This document shows, in pieces, positions 20,972 through 29,566 of a DNA stretch of 36,007 bases. The stretch is taken from positions 1 through 36,007 of IMG/VR virus record IMGVR_UViG_3300009163_000008, one strand, 5' to 3'. Each line of letters opens with the position of its first letter. Positions within the stretch are counted from its first letter, which is position 1. Under the pieces are notes generated by a model. The model did no database searches. It was not told the origin of the DNA and worked only from the letters and a program-made list of their open reading frames with translations. Made by a program: the position numbers and the translations under genes. Source of the DNA: a virus.

Positions 20972-22476
20972 GGGTTTTGAGTAGGCGCCACCATATCCTG
21001 CGGCTGGCCGTTAGGGGTAAGGGTTCCGAATACAGAGCGAGGAAGTCCACTGCGCGCCATGCGTTCGCGAATGTTATTTTCTTCGGCCTCGATTTGGTCG
21101 AGGTGCTCGTCCAAAGTGACGCCGCCGGACCCGAGAATGTCGGTCATTGAGCGCATCCCAGCGCGGAAAGATTCAATGGCATCGCGGGAAGCGTAGCCAG
21201 AGTCAGCGGTGAGCTGCGGAGGCGCCGTGAATTTGAATTGGTACGCACCACCTCGCTCGGCGTCGCTGCCTTTGTAGGCAGGCAAGAGCCCCAGTTTGAT
21301 TGCGTTGGCGACGGCAAACGCGCACCGGCGCTTGCAGTACTGCGAAAGATACTGATGGCGATCACTGATCGCACGGTTGGCAAGCTCAAGCATTATACGG
21401 ACGCTGGCTCCCCCAAGTTTACTCATATCCCAGCCCAACTCCGGCGGCCACCCCATCGCGAGGAGAGCGTCGCGGATGATTCGTTCCTGCAAGCGGTCCT
21501 GCGCCTCAGAAGGGACTTCGGATTTGAGTTGGCTGATTTTGGACCCAGAGCCTGCGCGGAAATACTGGACGTTGCCTCCCTGCATCTGCTCCATCCGAAT
21601 GCCGGTGACGTCGTTTGCGGCGGCGCTGGTATCGAGCGCGTAAGCCGGATCACTGGGATCAGCCAGCCCAGTCTCGGTCTCCATTATCAGCGAAATCTTT
21701 GCGGCTGCGTTGCTTGCAAACCGAATATCGTCGCCCAACTCTTTGAGCGAGCGAAGCCCCAGGATGGCCGGAGCAAGCCCAGAGATCCCGCGCACCTGGC
21801 CGATCTCGCGCCGGTCGCAGGTCATCATCGCAGCGCGGGCGGAGATGTCGCGGTCTTGGTCAGCGGTCTCGCCCATAACTCGGTAGGCAATTGCTCGCCC
21901 AGCCGCGTTAAGGATGACGCCGTTTTCCATCCGATAGCCAGCGTAAGGCCCATCTTTGACCGTTGCGCTGTCAGCGTCCCGAGAACCGATTTGGTGCCAG
22001 GGGACGATCTGAAGCTGCGGGAACCCGTTGGGCGAAAGCGTGCAAATCGTTAGACAATCCCCGTCGCGGTCAATTGCAACCGACTCAAGGAAAAGCGCAT
22101 CCCACCAGGACGACCCGTCAGTGTAAGCGATTTGGAACCAGTCGTTTAGCCATGCCTCAGCCAGTTTTCCCCAGGCTTTATCTTCCCCCGTATAAATCGG
22201 GCGCATGGCCTTGCCTACCGTCAGCATTGCCCGCTGATCGATGGCGGAGTTTACAAGCCCAACGTTCCAATAGAGCTTTCGCGCCATCGAAGTCAGCGTG
22301 CGCCACTCCCCAACCGGGAGTTCCTTGGCCATGCTCTGCGTATGGTTTTGGTAAAACGGACGCTGGCCCCACGCGCCGCCTTCGATAAGTCTTTGGCGGC
22401 GATAGACTTCGTACTCGCTTTTTACCTGCGGCACGTCTGACTTAAAAAACGATTTGAAACGAGAAAGCAGGCTCAT
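20968..22476 (-). CDS. Portal protein, lambda type
   Basis: 502 residues. The start MSLLSRFKSFFKSD and the segments WRTLTSMARKLYWNVGLVNSAID, WWDALFLESVAIDRDGD and LGLRSLKELGDDIRFASNAAAKIS are typical of the lambda gpB portal family, which forms the dodecameric channel through which DNA enters and leaves the head. The ATG at 22476 overlaps the stop of the gpW-like gene as ATGA, and a longer in-frame version to 22569 would lie inside that gene. Its C-terminal 100 residues include QIEAEENNIRERMAR, a helical crown region. Neighbours are protease and gpW-like connector, as expected. Confidence 0.85.
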   Translation of the reverse strand: MSLLSRFKSFFKSDVPQVKSEYEVYRRQRLIEGGAWGQRPFYQNHTQSMAKELPVGEWRTLTSMARKLYWNVGLVNSAIDQRAMLTVGKAMRPIYTGEDKAWGKLAEAWLNDWFQIAYTDGSSWWDALFLESVAIDRDGDCLTICTLSPNGFPQLQIVPWHQIGSRDADSATVKDGPYAGYRMENGVILNAAGRAIAYRVMGETADQDRDISARAAMMTCDRREIGQVRGISGLAPAILGLRSLKELGDDIRFASNAAAKISLIMETETGLADPSDPAYALDTSAAANDVTGIRMEQMQGGNVQYFRAGSGSKISQLKSEVPSEAQDRLQERIIRDALLAMGWPPELGWDMSKLGGASVRIMLELANRAISDRHQYLSQYCKRRCAFAVANAIKLGLLPAYKGSDAERGGAYQFKFTAPPQLTADSGYASRDAIESFRAGMRSMTDILGSGGVTLDEHLDQIEAEENNIRERMARSGLPRSVFGTLTPNGQPQDMVAPTQNP

Positions 22477-22739
22477 GCGAAGCGAATTGTGGTGCGCGTA
22501 ATAGGAGCGCAGACGCCTGCCTCTTTGTAGCTGATCGCAAGCTGGACGTGCTGTAATGTGTCTAGGCAACTCATGCCCGATGTAAACGTGAAGCTGGAAC
22601 CATTGACGGTTGATGCGCTTAGGTAACCGCCTTGGCCCGAGATCACTTTGTCCAGTAACTCGTCCCTGAGTGCGCGTAGCTCCATCAAGTCGCGCGAGAG
22701 AAACGCTTTGAGAATGAGTTGAGGAATCGCGGCAGCCAT
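22473..22739 (-). CDS. Head-tail connector of gpW type
   Basis: 88 residues, in the lambda gpW position between large terminase and portal. Two helices at the start (LILKAFLSRDLMELRALRDELLDKV) are followed by GGYLSASTVNGSSFTFTS, a strand pair, and a last helix (CLDTLQHVQLAISY), the order of gpW-like small connector proteins that plug the head-tail junction. I choose ATG 22739: the longer frame to 22787 crosses the terminator hairpin. The gene is the first after the terminator and carries a variant of the shared leader. Confidence 0.7.
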   Translation of the reverse strand: MAAAIPQLILKAFLSRDLMELRALRDELLDKVISGQGGYLSASTVNGSSFTFTSGMSCLDTLQHVQLAISYKEAGVCAPITRTTIRFA

Positions 22740-22766
22740 TACTAGAGAGGCGTGGTGTAAAAAAAA
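22737..22766 (-). promoter_or_regulatory. Shared leader motif, copy 3 (divergent)
   Basis: The T-tract of the terminator runs into TTTTTACACCACG, then CCTCTCTAGTAATG at the start codon. The TTTTTACAC part and the distance to the start match the copies at 20075 and 11333; the middle differs. Confidence 0.4.
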
Positions 22767-22795
22767 CCGCCCCACCCGGTTTCCCAAGTGAGGCG
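22759..22795 (-). terminator. Strong intrinsic terminator after the large terminase gene
   Basis: On the minus strand a 12-base-pair stem (CGCCTCACTTGG / CCGGGTGGGGCG with G-U pairs) closes a GAAA tetraloop and is followed by eight Ts. It starts 28 bases after the terminase stop and separates packaging genes from the head genes. Confidence 0.9.
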
Positions 22796-22823
22796 TTGAT
22801 TCATTGCTGTGGTTGCTAAAACC

Positions 22824-24566
22824 CTACCCTTGCTTTTCCTCCGAGTCAACCACCGTCTCGCGCAGCAGTCCCAGCATCAGCGCCACCGCTGTAATCATCG
22901 CCTCGCAGTCCCCCATGTGATTGTCGCGGTGAATGCGGACGTAGCGCCGCTGGATCGTCTTTGTAAATTTATCCACTACCTCACGCTTAGCCTCGGCCAC
23001 AATTTGCTTGAGGTAGTCCTTGGGCGTATCCAGCCCGTACTCCCAGACAGGCGAGCCCATTGCGCGAAGCTGGGCGAAACGATCCTTCACCCCTTCGTTT
23101 GCCCAGAAAATATATCTAGCCCGCCCTCCAGTCGGTGCAGCCGCGTCTTTTACTGGCGAGTAAAGCTTGTCCACCATTTTGTGCCCGACCGAATGCTGAA
23201 ACGATTTGCGGCCGGATCCGTGAAGCGCCGTCCAATTCCAACGCGCGCAGCAGGAATAAGTTAGCCCGGTGTCGTACTGGGCATCCATAAACACCAGTTT
23301 GTCATGGACTTTAAGCCGCTGCTGAATCTGTCGGAGCTGCTCCTCGGTTAGCACTTTCCCACACCAAATCAACCGACTAGAGCCATCAGAGCGCCATGCC
23401 CTGCATACTGCCCAAAAGTGATCGCGCTGCCGGTCAACAGACATCAGCCGCTTTGCCTCTCCATCAATTGCCTGCCCGTCTCCGTGGTCAGCGAGATGAT
23501 AATCGCCGGCCGTGAGGTTGATTTCGGGCGACTCTTGCTCATCGCTCCAGCTTTGCGCCAGACGCTTTTGGCGAAATTGCTTCAGCGGTTCCGTGTTCCC
23601 GCGCCGCTTCTCCTCATTGGCTTTAAGCCATTCCACAACCATATCGGCCCAAGTAATCCACCAGACGCTTTGCGCTGACCAGGTAAACGAGACGTTACCG
23701 GCAATAGGTTGAGCCCCGTGCTCGATCTCATAGCGGCCTCTACTAGCCATCCCCCTGCGCCCCTGAGTCGTATCTAGCGTGACGTGTCCACAAAGCGGGC
23801 ATTCGTGCCGCGCCGACGCCATGACGCCAGCCCAGTTCCATTCGTTTTTCTCGTCGCGGATCTCGTCGTATTTAATCGAGGTCCAAAGATATTTATGCCA
23901 GTCGCCGCACGACTCGCACTCCGTTCCCCATTCGTGGACTACGCCAGAGTGAAACTCGCGGTCGAAATCGTCGCCGGTTTTGCTGCCCTGCGACACCAGA
24001 ATCGTCTTACGATTCCACCGGTCGTGGTGCCGCTTTTTGAGTTCATCAACCAGCCCTGGCTCCCAGCGCCAGCACTCGTCGCCGTAACAGTACCGCATCG
24101 ACTTTTCTTGGAGACTGCTCATGTTGGCCCCATTCAAAAAAAGAGCCATATGCGGAAACATGATCGCAGTCTTCCGTTTCTGATGCCGGTCATGAGGAAA
24201 CAGCCGAGCCACTGGCGGGCAGGATTCAAGGATCGGCATCAGTCGCGACTCGGCCCATTCTTTTGTCGTCTCGTCAGTTTGCCCAACGATCATCATCGGT
24301 CCAGGTTGCTGGGCGATGACCCACGGAACAACCAGTTCTAGCAACGTTGTCTTGCCTCCGCCCGTAGGCGCCCGGGCAACGATTTGTTTGATGCGATCAT
24401 CGCAGACCGCGCGAAAAATGTCGTTGAGCCAGGGCGCGTTGTCCGGCTGAAACCGAGTCGACCGCGCCGAATGCGGCAGTCGGACATGCTCCGCTAGCCA
24501 GTCCAGCGGGTCGCCCTGATAGCTGGTAACGATGCCAGCGGCGACGCCTTCCTTAAGTGGATTCAT
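22824..24566 (-). CDS. Terminase large subunit, GpA family
   Basis: 580 residues, the packaging ATPase-nuclease of the lambda gpA type. Walker A is APTGGGKT at residues 66-73, inside QIVARAPTGGGKTTLLELV. MMIVGQTDETTKEWAESRL follows, then CYGDECWRWEP. Cysteine pairs (CESCGDWH and CPLCGH, about residues 218-270) suggest a zinc-binding insertion found in this family. VFMDAQYDTGL (about residue 415) fits the nuclease acidic region. A family of this type implies cohesive-end (cos) packaging. It overlaps the small subunit gene by 14 bases and is followed by a strong terminator. Confidence 0.9.
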   Translation of the reverse strand: MNPLKEGVAAGIVTSYQGDPLDWLAEHVRLPHSARSTRFQPDNAPWLNDIFRAVCDDRIKQIVARAPTGGGKTTLLELVVPWVIAQQPGPMMIVGQTDETTKEWAESRLMPILESCPPVARLFPHDRHQKRKTAIMFPHMALFLNGANMSSLQEKSMRYCYGDECWRWEPGLVDELKKRHHDRWNRKTILVSQGSKTGDDFDREFHSGVVHEWGTECESCGDWHKYLWTSIKYDEIRDEKNEWNWAGVMASARHECPLCGHVTLDTTQGRRGMASRGRYEIEHGAQPIAGNVSFTWSAQSVWWITWADMVVEWLKANEEKRRGNTEPLKQFRQKRLAQSWSDEQESPEINLTAGDYHLADHGDGQAIDGEAKRLMSVDRQRDHFWAVCRAWRSDGSSRLIWCGKVLTEEQLRQIQQRLKVHDKLVFMDAQYDTGLTYSCCARWNWTALHGSGRKSFQHSVGHKMVDKLYSPVKDAAAPTGGRARYIFWANEGVKDRFAQLRAMGSPVWEYGLDTPKDYLKQIVAEAKREVVDKFTKTIQRRYVRIHRDNHMGDCEAMITAVALMLGLLRETVVDSEEKQG

Positions 24567-25098
24567 GCAACTTGGCCTTCACCCTGTCCAATAAAAGGTC
24601 AATGCGGCACTGCAACTTAGGACGCAATTCCTCCTCAGACTGCCCCGCAATTTGTCCCGTCAAATCGTTTACCAGCGCTTGGCACTCTGCCGACAAGATG
24701 GCGCCAATCTGCACCCCCGCCTCCCGCACCTCAGCGCGGTTGATAAGTTCGCCGCGGGCCTGGGCGTTCTGAATCTCCAGTCGCTCGACTTCCAGCATTG
24801 TCTTGCGGAGTTTTGCGTCAGATAACCCCACTGGTGTCTCTTTAATTTTTGCTGCTCGCCATGCGTCCATCTCCTCAACCGTGCCTTTAAGCGGAGCCCC
24901 GACCTTGCCCCACTTAATAATTGTAACGTGTGAGACGCCGTAATGCGCGGCCCATTCCCGCGTTGTTTTAACAGGCGCTTGGCCACGTTCGTAAGCTTCA
25001 ACTTGCGCTTGTTCTCGGCGTGAAATAGTTTTGCCAGATTTTAGTTTGGCAAAAATGTTTGTGATTTGCGCGCGCGTTGCCTGTTCTGCTAAATTCAT
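24553..25098 (-). CDS. Terminase small subunit (Nu1-like)
   Basis: 181 residues. It has an HTH-like part near residues 50-70 (TTREWAAHYGVSHVTIIKWGK), then a basic linker and a long helical C-terminus (LRKTMLEVERLEIQNAQARGELI), the layout of Nu1-type terminase small subunits that recognise the packaging site and bind the large subunit. It is coupled by ATGA to the ParB/methylase gene upstream and overlaps the large subunit gene downstream. A cos site would be expected nearby, but I could not identify one. Confidence 0.8.
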   Translation of the reverse strand: MNLAEQATRAQITNIFAKLKSGKTISRREQAQVEAYERGQAPVKTTREWAAHYGVSHVTIIKWGKVGAPLKGTVEEMDAWRAAKIKETPVGLSDAKLRKTMLEVERLEIQNAQARGELINRAEVREAGVQIGAILSAECQALVNDLTGQIAGQSEEELRPKLQCRIDLLLDRVKAKLHEST

Positions 25099-26333
25099 TT
25101 TTGCTTAATTTTTAATTCGTCAAATGTTTTGCCAGATTTGTGTAATGCTTTTTTTCCAGTAAATGCCTGCCAGCGATTTAAAATTATATCAACGTTTACT
25201 GGGTTTAATTCCAACGCGAATGCTGTAGTACCAATTATTTCGCACGCCATTACAGTTGTGCCCGAACCTGCAAATAAGTCCAAAAACACACTTTTTCCAA
25301 CCCCTCTAAATATTGCTTCAATCCATTTCATTGGTTTTGAATGGCAATGCCCTCCGTTTTCTGAAGTTGTTGGAAATGCTTCTACCGTGCGTAAATGAAC
25401 TGCTCCATTTAATGGAATATAGTCGCAATCACCTCTTGTGTTTGAAACTGTTTTTGCCTCCCGTTTTTTTCCGTCTTTAATTATCGCTGCTTCGAAATTC
25501 CATTTGGGATCGTCTCCAAAAATCCCGCACGCTTTGTGCCTGGCCAATGGTCTGTTAGGGGTAAACCAAGACGTCACATTATCCCAAATCAATTCGTATA
25601 ATGGCGCCCAACCGAATTCCATTGCGCATTTTGCAGCGCAAGCAAATCTTTTGAAGTCCCAAAAAATTATAAGTTTAGCTCCTTCATTTTGAGGAAGCAT
25701 CGCCGTTGAATAAAGGGACTCTTGCTCATAAGGCGGATCAAATATTAGGCAATCCCATTTTGCGCCATCCAACAAAATCTCAATATTGTCAATGCTTGTG
25801 CTGTCTCCGCACATAATCCGGTGATCGCCCAGCGTCCAGATGTCCCCGAGCACCGTCACCGGATCTTCAGGCGCTTCCGGCACCTCATCAGGGTCGGTCT
25901 TTCCCTCAATTATTTCCACTGACATTAGCGCTTTAAGTTCATCAGCGTTGAACCCAATAAGCCCCAAATCAATCTCTTCTCGCAGTGACTCAAGTTCTAA
26001 TTTTAACATCTCCTCGTCCCATCCCGCATTTAGCGCCAGTTTATTGTCGGCAATGACATACGCACGCCGCTGCGTCTCCGTTAAATGCGCCAGCCGAATG
26101 CAGGGTACTTCAGTCAGATCGAGTTTCCGAGCTGCTAACACTCGACCATGTCCTGCAATGATGCCTGACTCCGCGTCAACCAGCACTGGGTTGGTAAACC
26201 CAAACTCTTGAATGCTTCCTGCAATCTGAGCCACCTGGGCATCGGAGTGTTTGCGCGCGTTAGCGTAATACGGGATCAATGTTTCAATCCCGATCATTTC
26301 GATTTGGTAACGTGGATTTTTCAGATTACTCAT
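25095..26333 (-). CDS. ParB/Srx-domain and N6/N4 DNA methyltransferase fusion
   Basis: 412 residues with two domains. Residues 1-110 are a ParB/Srx-like domain with SGIIAGHGRVLAARKL, close to the conserved GERR/GHGR region of ParB-like nucleases and partition proteins. The rest is a DNA methyltransferase in beta-class order: DPPY at about residue 199 (LIFDPPYEQES) before FAGSGTT at about 354 (LDLFAGSGTTVMACE). It would methylate adenine-N6 or cytosine-N4 in the phage genome, probably against host restriction or to mark DNA for packaging. The ATGA coupling to the small terminase is notable. Such fusions are known in phages. Target sequence unknown. Confidence 0.85.
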   Translation of the reverse strand: MSNLKNPRYQIEMIGIETLIPYYANARKHSDAQVAQIAGSIQEFGFTNPVLVDAESGIIAGHGRVLAARKLDLTEVPCIRLAHLTETQRRAYVIADNKLALNAGWDEEMLKLELESLREEIDLGLIGFNADELKALMSVEIIEGKTDPDEVPEAPEDPVTVLGDIWTLGDHRIMCGDSTSIDNIEILLDGAKWDCLIFDPPYEQESLYSTAMLPQNEGAKLIIFWDFKRFACAAKCAMEFGWAPLYELIWDNVTSWFTPNRPLARHKACGIFGDDPKWNFEAAIIKDGKKREAKTVSNTRGDCDYIPLNGAVHLRTVEAFPTTSENGGHCHSKPMKWIEAIFRGVGKSVFLDLFAGSGTTVMACEIIGTTAFALELNPVNVDIILNRWQAFTGKKALHKSGKTFDELKIKQK

Positions 26334-26377
26334 AAAAAAAGAGAACTAGAGCCCAGCACTGCGACAAAACCCCCAGC

Positions 26378-26722
26378 TTAAAAAGATTCCTTAGGGGGGG
26401 CCTTCATTGCCTGAAGCGCCGCATTTTTCCAGTTTGCCACTGTCGCATGGCTCACCCCCTCGCCTCGGCCTGCGTCGTCAAGCGTCTCGTACCCCGCAAA
26501 ATCAGGGCGACCGACCGCAAACGCCAACCCAATCGCTTTGGATCTGGCATCCCAAAGTTTAGGTAATGGCGAGAGCAACCATTCGAGGATACGCCATGCA
26601 ATGTCGACTGTCGCGTCGCCCCGAGCTTCGGCGACTATCCCCCTGTGCCATGCCTCCACAGTCTCAGCGTGTCGCTCCGGGATCCCCATGTCTAGCAATT
26701 CGCCGATGATGTTTTCATCCAT
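26378..26722 (-). CDS. Hypothetical protein with HTH-like C-terminus
   Basis: 114 residues. The first part is helical (ETVEAWHRGIVAEARGD). Near the C-terminus GRGEGVSHATVANWKNAALQAM resembles the recognition part of a helix-turn-helix or a phage regulator. No family can be named. It starts directly after the stop of the preceding small gene, with no spacer, and ends 44 bases before the methylase gene. A role in regulation of packaging or replication genes is possible from position only. Confidence 0.65.
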   Translation of the reverse strand: MDENIIGELLDMGIPERHAETVEAWHRGIVAEARGDATVDIAWRILEWLLSPLPKLWDARSKAIGLAFAVGRPDFAGYETLDDAGRGEGVSHATVANWKNAALQAMKAPPKESF

Positions 26723-26953
26723 TCATTCGGGTTTCGCGCACGATTTTCGAAATGTCCAGCCTAAAAGCTCAAGATCTCCAATTTGAGCGGTGGACATTGT
26801 GCGCCATTTGATGTCGCAGAAACACGTCGGATCCATATCCATCGTTATGCTGCCCAGCAGCGCCCCCGTAAGAGGGTCACAGCACCGCACTATTGCCACC
26901 CAACTTCTACAACTCGGCCCAACTAACACAAAATACTCAGGACACTCATTCAT
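26723..26953 (-). CDS. Small hypothetical protein
   Basis: 76 residues with six cysteines (for example CRSWVAIVRCC and CFCDIKW), no known family. The beta-like order FVLVGPSCRSW, ALLGSITMDMD, LELLGWTF is compatible with a small folded domain. It has no clear ribosome site before the ATG at 26953, and its first codons carry two of the ACTCA repeats of the upstream control region. It is the first gene after the AT-rich tract. Medium confidence in coding. Confidence 0.55.
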   Translation of the reverse strand: MNECPEYFVLVGPSCRSWVAIVRCCDPLTGALLGSITMDMDPTCFCDIKWRTMSTAQIGDLELLGWTFRKSCAKPE

Positions 26954-27094
26954 GACTCAGTCTTTTTTTTTGGTTTTACAGAGGAAATACTCACAATACT
27001 CATATAACTCTATATATAGATATATATATATAGGGATATTTCTCTCTCTCTATATATGTCTATCTCTTTCCGGAGTTGAGTTGAGTTTTTGAGT
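26935..27094. other. AT-rich tract flanked by ACTCA/TGAGT repeats: candidate origin or control region
   Basis: Five ACTCA pentamers on the left (26935, 26944, 26955, 26989, 26998) and three TGAGT pentamers on the right (27077, 27082, 27090) flank a tract of TA and CT dinucleotide runs (about 27003-27068). TGAGT is the reverse complement of ACTCA, so the repeats face each other across the AT-rich part. The region lies directly downstream of the primase-helicase gene. An origin of replication with short iterons and an unwinding element is one reading. A complex promoter region is another. Confidence 0.45.
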
Positions 27095-27097
27095 GTT

Positions 27098-29566
27098 TCA
27101 AAACAGATCCATAGGGAGCCGCACGGTCCGTTTCCGCATGGCGCCAATCTGCACCTGCGAGTCCATACGCATTGCGCCTGGGAACCGTTTAAGCTGGTCC
27201 ACCCAGCGAGTGACCCCCAACCGTTGGCGAAGTTCGATCCCGTTCGTTGCGATGTCGACGTGTTCCTCTCGCGCACGAACCCCTATCCTGGCGAGCGCCT
27301 CTTCGGCCCAGCGGGCTTTGCTGTCGTTTTCAGAGCGCGTCTCCCTAATTGCTTCCGCAACCGTGATTTTGGACCTCCCAGGGCCGTCCAGCGTGTCGAC
27401 CTGCAGCCACGACTCCAATAGCCGGTTGAGCAGCGAGCGCTCATCAGTGTCGCCACGGTCAGCGCTGGCGAATGTCCAATCCTGCGCGTCTACCCACGCG
27501 GTGGCAGTCTCCAGCGTGATTCGGTCGGTGGATGTCAGCGCGTAAGCGCCGGCAAGCAATGCGCCGACTTGATCCGCGTTTCGGGCCTCGTCCAGTTTCC
27601 CGCGTGCAGCTTGCTTAAATGTGATCGCGTTAGCAGCAACAACCGCTGCCAGCGAAATGCACCGTGCCCTCCACTGCTCGCACCATTCTGGCCGATCAAC
27701 AGTTTCAGCCATCAATCGTTTCGCCTCCGAAAACCGATCCTGGGTCCGCAAATGCTCTGGAGTGAGTTCTAGAACCGTTATTCTGCCTTGGTCAGCGCGT
27801 TTATCCAGCGAGACGGCGATGGATGCAAATAGAAACGACGAACGGATGCGGTAGGACATAGCCTGCCCAGTGGCCCCGCCCTTGAGCATAACCGCCCCCG
27901 ATTCCCGAGATGCAGCGCGAGCCAAAGCCACCACCTCAGCCATGCGCTTCTGTCCTGACTCGCCCTCGCCCTCAGCCTCGTCAAAAATAACAGGCCGAGC
28001 GTCGCACCCCAGAGCTTGCCTGATCCCAGCCTCGGTCGTATTTCCCTGGAGATGAAGCGCGATATCCCCAAGGAGTGGTTCGACAACCTCGGAGAGGATG
28101 GTCGTTTTCCCTGAGCCAGCCGCGCCGGTTAGCCAGACGTGGGGGCGCCAGTCCAGTGCCCCGCAGATCGCCGACGTGACGAGCCAGCCCGCCATAAATA
28201 ACGAGTCGAGCGGATTAACAAACTGGAAACAGCCCAACATGGTGCGCAGCTTATTCGCCTCGACGTTGGAGAGCGGTTCCGCCGTTACGACCCCAAGCCG
28301 CTCTGCGCGCGCGTAAACGTATTTTGAGCGCACCGATAGCAAATCGCCCGGGATCCCGTCCACGAACAGCGCGTTGCCCGCATGGAAAATGACGCGATCC
28401 TCATCTAACCATGCGCCTCGGCCGCGAATATGCCCAGGGCTGAACTCCATGCCACCTGCCGTCTGGATGAGCCAGTCCACGGCAACCTGGATGAGGACGT
28501 CGCCTTTTTTGTCCATCTCGGCTTCCCACCATGATAGCGGCGCCAGCTCCATCAGCGCGTTGCGAGTGTGCTGCCCCGAGGTCAGCGCGACTAGCGAAGC
28601 GGTGCGGCGGCTTAGGTAATAATAAACTCGGTTGAGATTCCCAAGAATGAGAAACGGTTTATCATTTTTGATCGACGATTCCTCGGCAGGCTGCGGCTTT
28701 TCCCAGTCTTCCCAGCAGACTTCGCCGATGCCGAGCGCAAGCAGTTCCTGCCTAGCCTCCCCGCGCTGCGCTCCAGCGAGCCGTGCAAACCGTGCAGGAT
28801 TGAGGCAAGAGCGATCCACGGTGACGCCCTCGAAAGCGTCCATGGCGTCTGCTGCTTTTTTGGCGCGCGCCCGATACTCGGCTTCGTTTTCGGCGTCGAC
28901 GCGGACCCAGGCGTGGAGTGATTTGCCGCCAGAATCCACAACGCAGGAAACGGGAAGCCCACTGGCGATAATCGCAGCCCACTGGAGTGGTTTCGGAGTT
29001 TTGTCAGACTCGATCAGAACGTGGCGAAATGCGGTGACTTCATCGTTTTTAGCTCCGCCCAGCCGCATCGGGTTGACGCGGATAAACGTCCCCCAGCGGG
29101 CAGTCGGTTGAACCTGATTAGGTTTAAACGTCTCGCCTTTGCTTGTGATCCCGCCGTCTTTATCAGCCGCGACAACAGAGACGCACTCATCCTCGGCAAA
29201 ACACGCTGCTAAGTGCCGTTGCAAACCTCCGCTCATCGGTGGCGGAAGATCCCGAGCAACGAGTGATTTTTTGACGGGATCCGGCTGTTTTTTAACGACC
29301 GAATAGCTAATTGGCGTCGTGGATTTTTGAACGCGGCCTATTGCCGAACGCAGAGATTTATTCGCGCTCGCGAGCTGCTCAGAACAGGAATTGTGAAAAC
29401 AATGGATTGTCGGTGGGCGACCATCATCCAAAGTGATGCGGCAGTCTGCGGGATTATTTTTTCCCGTGTGATTCGTCAGTCCTGGGCACTCCATCCAGCC
29501 AAGTTGAGGGGTTTCCCACTCAATTTGAAATAGAGATGAGGCGATGTCTTGCGGCGATATATTCAT
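27098..29566 (-). CDS. Primase-helicase
   Basis: 822 residues, probably the replicative enzyme that primes and unwinds phage DNA. An N-terminal zinc-finger-like part has cysteines and histidines at C27, H33, C42, H55, C56, H58 and C61 (THHx: CPGLTNHTGKNNPADC, then IHCFHNSC). A middle part with LIESDKTPKPLQWAA at about residue 184 and SCVVDSGGKSLHAWVRVDA, then SCLNPARFARLAGAQRG, fits an archaeo-eukaryotic-type primase-polymerase. The helicase part has Walker A GAAGSGKT at about residue 480 and Walker B VIFDEAEGE at about 527, followed by VMLKGGATGQ. It overlaps the VRR-NUC gene by 47 bases and precedes the candidate origin. Confidence 0.8.
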   Translation of the reverse strand: MNISPQDIASSLFQIEWETPQLGWMECPGLTNHTGKNNPADCRITLDDGRPPTIHCFHNSCSEQLASANKSLRSAIGRVQKSTTPISYSVVKKQPDPVKKSLVARDLPPPMSGGLQRHLAACFAEDECVSVVAADKDGGITSKGETFKPNQVQPTARWGTFIRVNPMRLGGAKNDEVTAFRHVLIESDKTPKPLQWAAIIASGLPVSCVVDSGGKSLHAWVRVDAENEAEYRARAKKAADAMDAFEGVTVDRSCLNPARFARLAGAQRGEARQELLALGIGEVCWEDWEKPQPAEESSIKNDKPFLILGNLNRVYYYLSRRTASLVALTSGQHTRNALMELAPLSWWEAEMDKKGDVLIQVAVDWLIQTAGGMEFSPGHIRGRGAWLDEDRVIFHAGNALFVDGIPGDLLSVRSKYVYARAERLGVVTAEPLSNVEANKLRTMLGCFQFVNPLDSLFMAGWLVTSAICGALDWRPHVWLTGAAGSGKTTILSEVVEPLLGDIALHLQGNTTEAGIRQALGCDARPVIFDEAEGEGESGQKRMAEVVALARAASRESGAVMLKGGATGQAMSYRIRSSFLFASIAVSLDKRADQGRITVLELTPEHLRTQDRFSEAKRLMAETVDRPEWCEQWRARCISLAAVVAANAITFKQAARGKLDEARNADQVGALLAGAYALTSTDRITLETATAWVDAQDWTFASADRGDTDERSLLNRLLESWLQVDTLDGPGRSKITVAEAIRETRSENDSKARWAEEALARIGVRAREEHVDIATNGIELRQRLGVTRWVDQLKRFPGAMRMDSQVQIGAMRKRTVRLPMDLF

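Noticed and set aside
21238-22053. 271-codon plus-strand frame across the portal gene
   Set aside because: It lies opposite a confident portal gene, has no family motifs and a Cys/His/Arg-rich composition typical of shadow frames.
26334-26377. Terminator in the gap before the ParB/methylase gene
   Set aside because: A T run is present on the minus strand but I find no convincing stem before it.
27010-27276. 88-codon minus-strand frame ending in repeated Tyr-Ile
   Set aside because: Its end is the translation of the TATA dinucleotide tract and its start overlaps the primase-helicase gene in another frame.
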